Assembly: GCA_964618895.1 (NCBI GenBank)
Contig: CAZUDO010000031.1
Location: 101,710 to 165,709 of the forward strand
Direction of reading: 5' to 3'
DNA: 64,000 nucleotides
Origin: CAZUDO01 sp964618895
GTDB taxonomy: Bacteria; Desulfobacterota; Binatia; DP-6
In this document: positions 16,541 to 26,300 of the stretch, one piece after another
How the letters are laid out: each line of letters begins with the position of its first letter
Numbering within the stretch: position 1 is the stretch's first letter
Made by a program: the position numbers and the translations under genes
Notes under the pieces: generated by a model
What the model saw: only the letters and a program-made list of their open reading frames with translations
The model's database searches: none
Told to the model about the DNA's origin: nothing

Positions 16541-17776
16541 TCACCGTTGATCGCGGTTTTCTTCCCATGCCTTCCCCGCTCTGACTTCGTCGACCAGGAA
16601 CCGCACGCCTTGGTTGTCGGACGGGTTGAGCCACAGCATCTTCTCGAAGACGCGCCCGGCTTCGTCGTAGCAGCCCAGCCGCCAGAGGCACAATCCATAG
16701 CCGTGCATGCAGCGCAGAAAGGGGCGGTTGTCGATGTGACCCCAGAGCAGCGCACCGTCGAACCCGTTGCCAAGAGACAGCTCCCCGATGCGCAAGCCCA
16801 CCTCGTAGTGGCGGAGGGCTTCCTTGGGGCTGTGGCCGAAGACGAAGTTGCCGAGATGGGCGTGGGCGTCGAGGCAGCGTAGGTCGGCTTGACAGAGCTC
16901 CATCAGGATCTTGTGCGCCTCCACGCGCTGGCCGGCGTCCCTCAGATCGTTGGACTCGGTAATGGGATCTGCGAACGGATCGTCGGGGTCCTGGCCGGGC
17001 AGCACCTGCTCCATCTCGAACCCCGGCCGCGGGCCGCGGGCGATGATCGGCTTGGCCCACTCCTCGATCGGTTCGTTCTCCTCGCCCCAGTAATGCTCTT
17101 TGGGATCCCACATCCCCGTGTCCTCGAGCCGCAGTGGCACGAGGCCGAGAGCAGGGACATCGAGCCGGGTGGACTCGATGTCGCCGGAAAGGTACGGATG
17201 CCCAGCGTAGCTCCACTGCTTGCGTGGCGTGACCGTCACGATTTCGCCGGGCACCATGTCCCAGAGCCCACTCGTACGAAGGGTGATCGCGCGGTCGCTG
17301 CCGAGCAGTCCGCAACGCGCGGCGCGCTCCTTGACCGAGAGCACGATCAGCTCGACTGGCCCGCTCAGGTCGAGGTCCTCGGCCGTAACCTTGTGTTGGC
17401 GTTTGCGCCGCGTGGTTCCGGAGGTCTCGGGGGGATAGGGATCGAGGCGGAGCCACCTGCGATAAGCGGCGACGTGGCGGGCGCCACTCGAGTCCCGCGG
17501 GAACACGACGTCGGATGCCGCCACCACGTGCTCGGAGCCATCCTCGCGGCGACACCTCGCCGTCAGCCCGCGGCGCTCGTTTCCGTCGTAGTCGATCTCG
17601 GTCACCGAGACTGGCTCGCCGATGACGAACCCGTCCGCCGGGAGCGTGGCGTCGTCCTCGAAGGCCTGCCGAAGGGCCCAGAGCTCCTCGTCGTCTCCGT
17701 GGGCGTCGACGGTGATCTTCCCGAGTAGCTCGTCGAGATCTGCGAGGTTCTCGTCATCACGTCCTGCGCGGCTCAT
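16541..17776 (-). CDS. Conserved protein with beta N-domain and TPR-like C-terminus
   Basis: A 411-residue protein. The N-terminal ~270 residues are beta-rich (GEPVSVTEIDYDGNERRGLT, WSYAGHPYLSGDIES), OB- or SH3-like. The C-terminal ~140 residues have paired helices with HLGNFVFGHSPKEALRHYEV, RCMHGYGLCLWRLGCYDEA and LWLNPSDNQG, a TPR-like arrangement. I recognise the C-terminal block as widely conserved in bacteria but without assigned function. ATG at 17776 has GGAGG 7 bases upstream. It starts 11 bases after the preceding gene of the operon. Confidence 0.8.
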   Translation of the reverse strand: MSRAGRDDENLADLDELLGKITVDAHGDDEELWALRQAFEDDATLPADGFVIGEPVSVTEIDYDGNERRGLTARCRREDGSEHVVAASDVVFPRDSSGARHVAAYRRWLRLDPYPPETSGTTRRKRQHKVTAEDLDLSGPVELIVLSVKERAARCGLLGSDRAITLRTSGLWDMVPGEIVTVTPRKQWSYAGHPYLSGDIESTRLDVPALGLVPLRLEDTGMWDPKEHYWGEENEPIEEWAKPIIARGPRPGFEMEQVLPGQDPDDPFADPITESNDLRDAGQRVEAHKILMELCQADLRCLDAHAHLGNFVFGHSPKEALRHYEVGLRIGELSLGNGFDGALLWGHIDNRPFLRCMHGYGLCLWRLGCYDEAGRVFEKMLWLNPSDNQGVRFLVDEVRAGKAWEENRDQR

Positions 17777-17787
17777 CCGTGTGCCTC

Positions 17788-19149
17788 CTATCCGTCCCCT
17801 GGGTGCCGCGCGCCCCACCGCGCCTTCGCGCGCTCCAGGAACGACGGCTTCTCGCTCGGTCCCGAGCCCGCGACGATTTCCTCGAGCCCGGCCATGAACC
17901 CCGTCTTGCGATGGTGCTCGGAACGCACCTTCTCCACGACGCCCTGCCAGTCCGCCGTAAGCCCCGCCTTCTCGAAGCAGCGCCGGGCTCGCTCGAAGTT
18001 CGAGAGCGCGGCGCCGTAGTACTTGCTCTTCCTCGCGTTGACGACGCGCATCCCCTGGGCGCACCACAGCCGCGCGGCGAGGTCTGGATGGGCCTTCTCC
18101 AGCTTCCTGGCCGCGGGTTCGGTCGTGTAGTGGCTCACGTCCTCGAGTGCATCGTCCGTGCTACGGCGCACCAGCTCCGCGAGGCGTTCCAGCTCCTTTG
18201 TCTCGAGCATCAATCCGATCTGCGAAGGCAGGTCGGCCCCCGTCGCTGCCTCGATGGCCTTCTCGTGCCACGCTGCGCGCTCTTCCTTGGGCACGTACTT
18301 CATGAGGTCGTCGTAGGAGTACTGGCTTGGATGCTCGCGGTACTCTGCCCAGGCGGCCTCGAGGGCCTCGTTGCCACGTCCCAGCTTGGTGAGGAGGTTG
18401 CGCTTCAGCTTGGTGAGATCATGTCCCGCCATTGAGCCATGTGGGGCCTTCTTGGCGAGCTCGACCCCGCGCTCGACCCACGACAGCGCCTCATCGGCCT
18501 TTCGCCGAGCGACGAGCAGGGTCGCAAGAGCATGGCAGTCCTCTGCCGTCGGGCCCGTCTCCTCGGCGAGCGCGAGGTATGCCTCCACGTTCTTCTGCTC
18601 CAAGTAGAGCGTGCGGAGGGACCCGCCCCACCGCCGGCGCGCGTAGTCGGGATTGCGCCGGGACGATTCGCCTGGAACCGCCCTTGCCGTCGCGGCTGCG
18701 TTGAAGCGCTCCCGGATCTGCTTCACGAACGCCGCGCGCCCGGCCTTGTTGAGCACCTTCGCCGCGTCCCTTTCCAGGTGGTAGCAGAAGCCGTAGGGGT
18801 CGTGCTCCATCCACCCGAGCAGGCGAGTCGCCGTCTCATCCGGATCGGCGCCGGCTGCCTGCCGGGCCTTGATCCAGCCGCAGTAGAGCTCGTCGACGAA
18901 CTGGCCGAAGCTGCCGCTCGAGTCGTCGACCTCCTCGGCCTTCTCGTAGCAGCCTGCGAGGAACGTCTCGTAGAGAGCAACGGCTTGGGCGGGAGCTGTC
19001 GGGATGAGCTTCGCGAGCTCGTGCTCCGCGGTCCCGAGCTCGCTGACGAAGGAGAAGTTGCCGCCGTCGGAGACGAAACGTCCTGGCGCGAGCGCCGTCT
19101 CAAGCAGGCGCTCCATCTGGCTCATCAAGGCGCGAGGATGCCTCTTCAT
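17788..19149 (-). CDS. DUF6880-like helical-repeat protein
   Basis: A 453-residue helical protein. The segment ALYETFLAGCYEKAEEVDDS and LLGWMEHDPYGFCYHLERD resemble the C-terminal part of SWIM-zinc-finger/DUF6880 proteins. No Cys-x-Cys/Cys-x-His SWIM motif is present in this chain, so the finger may have been lost or may be supplied by another gene; a SWIM fragment is encoded nearby at 15200-15658. Downstream repeats such as DCHALATLLVARRKADEALS resemble TPR. Start ATG 19149 overlaps the previous stop (ATGA) and has GAGG upstream. Molecular role unknown. Confidence 0.72.
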   Translation of the reverse strand: MKRHPRALMSQMERLLETALAPGRFVSDGGNFSFVSELGTAEHELAKLIPTAPAQAVALYETFLAGCYEKAEEVDDSSGSFGQFVDELYCGWIKARQAAGADPDETATRLLGWMEHDPYGFCYHLERDAAKVLNKAGRAAFVKQIRERFNAAATARAVPGESSRRNPDYARRRWGGSLRTLYLEQKNVEAYLALAEETGPTAEDCHALATLLVARRKADEALSWVERGVELAKKAPHGSMAGHDLTKLKRNLLTKLGRGNEALEAAWAEYREHPSQYSYDDLMKYVPKEERAAWHEKAIEAATGADLPSQIGLMLETKELERLAELVRRSTDDALEDVSHYTTEPAARKLEKAHPDLAARLWCAQGMRVVNARKSKYYGAALSNFERARRCFEKAGLTADWQGVVEKVRSEHHRKTGFMAGLEEIVAGSGPSEKPSFLERAKARWGARHPGDG

Positions 19150-19532
19150 CGCAGGCCTCGCTTCGTCCTCGGGCTCGCCTTCGCGGCGGGCTGCGCATCG
19201 TTTTTGAAGGGGATTGCCTTGAAGCCCGAGTCGTCGCCTTGGTGAAAATAGATGTGCCCGGTCAGAGAGCCATCCTTCTGGAGCTTCACCCAGCCCCGGC
19301 CGCTCGCGGGATCGCACTCGTCGTTGCCGTCCCAGGTGAAGTCGACGTACGGCCGGCCGTTCCGCTGGCCGTGCCGGCAGTCCATCCACCCGTCGATGGC
19401 TATGAAGCGGAACTGGCCTCCATGGCCCTTGAACTCGATGCAGGCGCGCCCGAGGAGATCAATCGCTTCCTGGTCCCAGAGGTCCATCTCGTTGATGCGC
19501 CACTTGCCGGACATAATGTTGGTCTTTGCCAC
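19146..19532 (-). CDS. Small conserved protein of unknown function (SGKWRI family)
   Basis: A 128-residue soluble protein with the phrases MSGKWRINEMDLWDQEAIDL, FRFIAIDGWMDCRHG, VDFTWDGNDECDPASGRGW and HIYFHQGDDSGFKA. These form a recognisable beta-rich conserved family found in many bacteria, without known function. It is the first gene of the four-gene operon, and its stop overlaps the next start. GTG at 19532 or ATG at 19514 may start translation. Basic C-terminal tail (AAKASPRTKRGLR). Confidence 0.8.
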   Translation of the reverse strand: MAKTNIMSGKWRINEMDLWDQEAIDLLGRACIEFKGHGGQFRFIAIDGWMDCRHGQRNGRPYVDFTWDGNDECDPASGRGWVKLQKDGSLTGHIYFHQGDDSGFKAIPFKNDAQPAAKASPRTKRGLR

Positions 19533-19577
19533 GGAGGTCTCTTGGACCAGGCGGTCCTCGGTGTTGACGTCAGGTGA

Positions 19578-19985
19578 TCACGACGCCGCGTCGAGCGCGG
19601 CCGCGACGCCGGCCACGGTTCTGAAGGCGTGGTCGAGATCGAACTCCGCGAAAGTCGCGGTCCCGTAGGATCGGCTTCAACTGCGCTGCGACCTGCGGCC
19701 TGAGGGCGGCGATCCGTGCCGGTGAGGCGTCGACGGGATCGTTCCCTGGCACGGTGAGTTTTGCTCTGACGAGTGCGAGCAGCTCGGGGTCGTTCACGCG
19801 GAACCCCAGCCCTTGAATACCAGCTCTGCCGTGGAAGCCGCCAGGTACTCGAGAACGACCGTTCAGAAGGGGTCCTTCTTGATGAGCTGCGGCACGAACC
19901 CGGTCTGCGCCGCCGTGAACCTCACGGCCTCCCGAAAAAGGGCCGGGTCGTCGTCGTGGAGGCGGAGCGGTGCCGGTTCAAGCAC
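19578..19985 (-). pseudogene. AbiEii-type nucleotidyltransferase toxin, degraded
   Basis: Three pieces of an AbiEii/AbiGii toxin lie in order on the minus strand. The N-terminus starts at GTG 19985 and reads LRLHDDDPALFREAVRFTA, then TGFVPQLIKKDPF and an in-frame TGA where homologues usually have Cys. Beyond the stop the frame continues TVVLEYLAASTAELVFKG. The catalytic GGT and Asp block that should follow is deleted. The C-terminus (DPELLALVRAKLTVPGN, then LRPQVAAQLKPILRDRDF) is frameshifted by one extra T in a TTT run near 19660 before EFDLDHAFRTVAGVAAALD. Start and stop overlap the antitoxin gene, as in intact abiE operons. It is clearly non-functional as a nucleotidyltransferase. Confidence 0.7.
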
Positions 19986-20301
19986 GGTCGTTCCAGACGA
20001 CGCCCCAGCGCCGATCAATCGTCCCGCGCTTCGGTCGCGTGGGAACCCAGGGGATGAGGCCCGAGGACGGCCTGAGCGCCCGCTCGAGCTTGCGCAGGAC
20101 TGCCGCGTTCGCTCCCTTCCGTTCAAGCGACGCCCCTATCCGCCGGATGGTACCGACGTCGCCGTAGCGCAGCGCAGCGCAGCGCAGCGTGGCGCGGGCT
20201 AGCTCGGTCGGGCCGACTCGTCCGGCCGCAAGCTCGGCCCGAATCGACCCGTACGCGCGCGGCAGGCTCCCGAACCGCGCCCAATCGTACACGGCGTCCA
20301 C
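19978..20301 (-). CDS. AbiEi-type antitoxin-like protein, probably 5'-truncated
   Basis: A 107-residue frame whose content (GSLPRAYGSIRAELAAG, GDVGTIRRIGASLERKG, LIPWVPTRPKRGTIDRRWGV) resembles the C-terminal half of AbiEi-type antitoxins that precede AbiEii toxins. The usual N-terminal winged-helix domain is absent, and GTG at 20301 has no ribosome-binding site, so the gene has probably lost its 5' end next to the ndvB start. An AGCGC tandem repeat interrupts the coding sequence at 20166-20189. It overlaps the degraded toxin gene by 8 bases. Whether it is still expressed is unknown. Confidence 0.55.
   Translation of the reverse strand: MDAVYDWARFGSLPRAYGSIRAELAAGRVGPTELARATLRCAALRYGDVGTIRRIGASLERKGANAAVLRKLERALRPSSGLIPWVPTRPKRGTIDRRWGVVWNDRA
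20166..20189. repeat. Pentanucleotide tandem repeat (AGCGC)n inside the antitoxin-like gene
   Basis: Four perfect AGCGC units plus a partial fifth. A change of one unit would shift the antitoxin reading frame. The translated repeat inserts an LRCAALR-type duplication where related proteins appear continuous. Confidence 0.75.
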
Positions 20302-20328
20302 GAGCGATGGCGCTCACCCCGTGCCTCC

Positions 20329-23300
20329 GTGCTACAAGCTCAAGGGATCCTCCACTTCGTCGGTAAACTCCGTCTTTCGGTCGATCCCCTCCCGGACCCC
20401 GAAGAGCCCATCCGCACTGAGCTCTTCAGCGCCGAGCGACTCGAGCAGCACGCCGAGAGCCTCGCGGCCGCGCAGCGTGTAACGGAGGATCCGCGCCGCG
20501 GGTGGCCCCTACTGCCGCGGCTCGTCGACAATGGCCGCGTCCTCCTCGCGTCCTACCGCGCCATCGCGGAAGCGATCCGCGAGGAGCGCGCGATCACCGC
20601 GGCGGCGGAATGGCTGGTCGACAATTTCCACATCGTGGAAGACCAGCTCCGCCAGATCCGTGAGGACCTGCCGCGCGGCTTCTACCGCGAGCTGCCCAAG
20701 CTCGCCGCCGGGTTCCTCGAGGGGTACCCGCGGGTCTTTGGCGTTGCCTGGGCGTTCGTGGCGCACACCGACAGCTGCTTCGAGCCCGAGGCGCTGCGGC
20801 GCTTCGGGCGAGCCTACCAGCGCGTGCAGCCGCTCACGATCGGCGAGCTGTGGGCGGTCCCGATCACGCTGCGCATCCTCCTGGTCGAGAACCTCCGGCG
20901 GCTCGCGGAGCGGATCGTGCGGGACCGGGCGGCCCGTCAAGAGGCCGACGAGTTCGCGGACCGGCTGCTCGGCCTCGGTGGACGGACGCCGGCGGATGCG
21001 ACTGCGGCGCTGGCGCGTGTCGAGAAGCAGCGGCTGCCCACGGCCTTCGCCGTGCAGCTCGTCCAGCGCCTGCGCGAGCAGGATCCGGACGTCGTGCCCG
21101 CGCTGCGCTGGCTCGAGGAGCGGTTCGCGGCCCAGGGTACGACGAGCGAAGAGATCGTGCGCCTCGAGCACCACCGGCAGGGGGCGATGAACGTGACCGT
21201 CCGTAACATCATCACGAGCATGCGCCTGATGTCGAGTTTCGACTGGAAGGAGTTCTTCGAGAGCGTCAGCCGGGTCGACGAGGTACTGCGCGCCGACACG
21301 GACTTCGCGGCGCTCGACTTCCCGACCCGCGACCGCTACCGCCACGCGATCGAGGATCTGGCGCGGGGCTCCCGCTGCTCGGAGGTCGAGGTGGCCTGCC
21401 GGGTCGTGGCGCGTACGAAGGAGGCTGCCGCGGCGAACGATCCCGGGCACGAGCGCCGGCGTGACCCCGGATATCATCTGCTCTCAGAAGGACGCGCGGC
21501 GCTCGAGCGTGATCTCGGCTTTCGCGTCCGCCCGGGGCGGTGGTTGACCCGCGCCTACCTCGCCGCGGCCATGCCGGCCTACCTGGGGACGGTCGCGCTG
21601 CTGAGCGCGCTCCTCCTCGCCCCGCCCCTGATCCTCGCCGCGCACGCCGGCGTGGGCCCTGCCGGCCTCCTGCTCTTCGCCCTGCTGGCTCTCGTTCCGG
21701 CCACCGACCTCGCCATCGCGCTCACGAACCTCGGGGTCGTCGAGCGGATCGGCCCCCGGCCCCTGCCGAAGCTCGAGCTACGCGACGGGGTGCCGGCCGA
21801 GCTGCGCACGCTGGTGGTGATGCCTGCGCTGCTCACCAGCGAGGCCCACGTCGAGGAGCTGGTCGCCCAGCTCGAGGTGCACTACCTCGCCAACCCCGAC
21901 GACGAGCTCCGCTTTGCCCTGCTCTCGGACTGGACCGACGACCCGGCCGAGTCGAGACCAGACGACGAGGGGCTCGTCGCGGCGGCGGCTGAGGCGATCG
22001 CGGGCCTGAACACGCGGCATGGCCCCGTATCCGACGACGCGGCGCGCTTCTTTCTCTTCCATCGCGCCCGGCGTTGGAACGAACGCCAGCGAGGGTGGCT
22101 CGGGTGGGAGCGCAAGCGCGGGAAGCTGCACGAGCTCAACCGCCTGCTGCGCGGGGCGACGGACACCGGCTTCGTGGTGGTGGGTGGCCAGCCAATGGCC
22201 CCGCCGTCCGGAGTCCGCTACGTCATCACGCTCGATGCCGATACCCGGCTCCCCGTGGGTGCCGCGCGGGCGCTGATCGGCACCATGGCGCAGCCCTTGA
22301 ACCGGGCGCGGTTCGACGCGCGCGCGGGGCGCGTAGTCGAGGGCTACGGGGTGCTTCAGCCGCGCGTGACGCCGACGCTGCCCCCCGACCGGAAGGGCTC
22401 GGTGTATCAGTGGATAACCGCCGGCCCGTGCGGGATCGACCCGTATGCCTCGGCGGTGTCGGACGTCTACCAGGATCTCTTCGGCGAGGGGTCCTACACC
22501 GGCAAGGGCATCTACGACCTGGATGCCTTCGAGGCGGCGCTCGCCGGCCGTGTGCCGGAGAACGCCATCCTGAGTCATGATCTCTTCGAGGGGGTCTTTG
22601 CGCGCGCGGGGCTGGTGACCGACATCGCCTTCTTCGAGGAGTTCCCGACCCACTACCTGGTGGCGTCGCTCCGACAGCACCGCTGGGCGCGCGGCGACTG
22701 GCAGCTCCTCCCCTGGGTCGTCGGGCGCCGTGCCGCTGGCGTGCCCTTCCTCGGCCGGTGGAAGATGGTCGACAACCTCCGGCGGACGCTCTCGGCGCCC
22801 TCGGCCGTCCTCACCCTTCTCGCGGCGTGGACACTCACCCCACAGGCGGCGATGTGGACGACGTTCATCCTCGCCGTGATCACCCTCCCGGTGCTCGTGC
22901 CCGTCCTCACCCGGCTCGTCCCGCGCCGGCGGGGCATCTCGAAGCGGAGCCACGTGGGCGGGATAGGCACCGACCTGGCGATGGGTCTCGCGCAGGTGAC
23001 GCTCACGGTGACCCTGCTGGCCCATCAGGCGTGTGTGATGGTGGACGCGATCGTCCGCACCCTGGTCCGCCTCTACGGAACGCGCCAGCGGCTTCTCGAG
23101 TGGGTGACCGCTGCCCAGGCGAAGTCAGGCCTCGGCCTCGAACTGGCCGGCTTCTACCGCCGCATGGCGGCCGCTGTGGGACTCGCGGTCGGGGCCGCCG
23201 CGCTCGTCGCCGTCGTCCGGCCGGCGAACTGGCCGGTGGCGGCGCCGTTTATTGTCCTCTGGGTTCTCTCACCGCTCGGGGCCCAACGTATCAGCCTGCC

Positions 23301-26300
23301 ACCCCGCGCGACGGGGAACGAGCCGCTGTCGCCGCGTCAGGCGCGTCTCCTGCGTCTCACCGCCCGGCGGACGTGGCGCTTCTTCGAGACTTTCGTGGGG
23401 CCGCATGACCACGCGTTGCCGCCCGACAACTTTCAGGAAGACCCGAAGCCGGTGGTCGCTCACCGGACCTCGCCCACCAACATCGGCCTCTATCTTCTCT
23501 CCACGATCGCCGCCCGTGACTTCGGATGGCTCGGCCTCCTCGACACCGTCGAGCGCCTCGAGGCGACCTTCGAAACCCTCACGAAAATGGACCGGTTTCA
23601 CGGGCACTATTACAACTGGTACGAGACCCGCACGCTCCGTCCGCTCGAGCCGCCGTACGTGTCGTCCGTCGACAGCGGGAACCTCGCCGGTCACCTGCTC
23701 ACGCTTGCGCAGGCCTGCCGGGAGCTGAGCGAGCGCCCGCTGCTCGTCCCGAGCGCGCTGGCGGGTGTCGACGACACTCTCGGGCTCGTGCGTGAGTCCG
23801 CCGCGGCGCTCCCCGACGATCGGCGCACGCAGACCGTCACCGGCCGGCAGCTCACCGATGCCGTCGAGGCCCTGGCGACCGCGCTCGCCGCGGCGCCGAA
23901 CACGCCCGCCGCCTGGGCGCGCTTGCTCGGCCAGCTGGATGGCTTGGCCCATACCCTGGTCGACGTGGCGGGAACACTGGACGCCGAGCGCGGCGACGGG
24001 GGCGCGGCGGAGCTGCTCGCATGGTGTCGGGCCGTCGCCGCTACCGTGCAGAGTCACGCGCGCGACCTGGACACCCTGCTGCCCTGGGCCCGTCACGGGG
24101 GTGCGGACGACGACGACCAGAGCCTGCTCGCCACGGTGCCGGCACCGGCCGAGATGTCGGACCGGTGCGCGGCGGCGCTCGCCGAGCTAGAGGGCCGCGC
24201 CGGGGACGTCGTGCTCGGCGAGCGCCTCGAGCGCGCCAGCGATGCCTGCGGCACGCTCGTCCGTCGCCTGCTGGCCCTCGCCCGGGTCGCGCGCGAGCTC
24301 TTCGAGGCCATGAAGTTCGGCTTTCTCCTCGATCCCACGCGCAACCTCCTCGTGATCGGCTATCGCGTGCCCGAGGGCGATCCGGACCCGAACTGCTACG
24401 ACCTTCTCGCCTCCGAGGCGCGACTGGCCAGCTTCGTCGCCATCGCCAAGGGCGACGTCTCGGCCTCCCACTGGTTCCAGCTCGGGCGGGCCATGACGCC
24501 CGTCGACCGGGGCTCGGCGCTCGTCTCCTGGTCGGGCTCGATGTTCGAATACCTGATGCCGGCGCTCGTCATGCGGGCACCGCCCGGGAGCCTCCTCGAG
24601 CAGACCTATCGCTTCGTCGTCCGCCGCCAGGTGCGCTATGGCGCGAACCGCGGCGTGCCCTGGGGCGTCTCCGAGTCCGCCTTCAACGCGCGCGACCTCG
24701 AGCTGACATATCAGTACTCGAACTTCGGCGTTCCGGGCCTGGGGCTCAAGCGCGGCCTCAGCGAGGACCTCGTGATCGCGCCCTACGCGACCGCCCTGGC
24801 GGCGATGATCGACCCCGCCGCGGCGGCCGAAAACCTCGACAGGCTCGCCACCCTCGGCGCGCGCGGGGCCTACGGATTCTACGAGGCCCTCGACTATACG
24901 ACCACCCGTCTTCCGGAAGGCGACGCCGCCGGCCTCGTGCGCGCCTACATGGCACACCACCAGGGCATGTCGGTGGTCGCGATAGCGAACGTGCTGCACG
25001 ACGGTGCCATGCGGGCGCGCTTTCACGCCGAGCCCATCGTGAAGGCCGCCGACCTGCTGCTCCAGGAACGGGCACCGCGGGACGTCGCGGTCGCCCGGCC
25101 GCGGGCCGAGGAGGTGAAAACGGCGGCCCACGTCCGCGACCTCGTCGGGCCGGTGGTGCGGCGCTTCACCTCGCCGCACGATCCGGTGCCGCGGACGCAT
25201 CTTCTGTCGAACGGCCACTACGCGGTGATGATCACGGCGGCAGGGTCGGGCTACAGCCGCTGGCGCGACCTCGCGATCACGCGCTGGCGCGAGGACGTCA
25301 CCCGCGACGCGTACGGCCAGTATGTGTTCCTTCGCGACGAGGATAGCGGCGAGATTTGGTCAGCGGGCCATCAACCGAGCGGCGTCGAGGCCGATGCCTA
25401 CGAGGCCATCTTCTCCGAGGACCGTGCCGAGATCCGACGGCGCGACGGCGCGATCGCGACGACGCTCGAGGTGGTGGTGTCGCCCGAGGACGACGCCGAG
25501 GTGCGTCGGGTGACCATCTCGAACCTCGGCAGCCGGACCCGCCAGATCGAGCTCACCTCGTACGCCGAGAGCGTGCTCGCGCCGCCGGCAGCCGACGCGG
25601 CCCATCCCGTGTTCTCGAACCTCTTCGTGCAAACGGAAGCCGACCCGGAGCTGAATACCCTGCTGGCGACCCGCCGTCCGCGGTCCCCCGAGGATCCGCC
25701 GGTCTGGGCCGCGCACGTCGTGGCGGTCGACGAGCACAGGGTGGGCGGCATCCAGTATGAGACCGATCGAGCCCGGTTCCTCGGCCGCGGGCGCAGCATC
25801 CGCACGCCGATGTCGGTGATCGACGGCCGCCCGCTCTCCAACACCGCGGGCCCGGTGCTCGACCCGATCTTCAGCCTGCGGCTGCGCATCCGGATCGCCG
25901 CCGGTGCCAGCGCGCGCGTTACATTCTCCACGGTGGTGGCCGCCTCGCGGGAGGCCGTCGTCGACATCGCCGACAAGTACCGCGATCCAGCGACCTTCGA
26001 GCGCGTGGTCACGCTCGCCCGCACCCAGGCCCAGGTCCAGCTCCGCCACCTCGGCATCGAGCGCGACGAGAGCCACCTCTTCCAGCGACTCGGCAACCGC
26101 ATCCTCTACACGGACCCGTCACTGCGGCCCTCGCCCGAGGTGCTGCGACGCGCCAGCGGAGGTCCGTCCGGCCTCTGGCCGCACGGCATCTCTGGCGACC
26201 TGCCGATCGTGCTCGTGCGGATCGACCACGCCGAGGACCAGGACATCGTCCGCCAGCTTCTGCGCGCGCACGAGTACTGGGGGTTGAAACGGCTCGCCGT

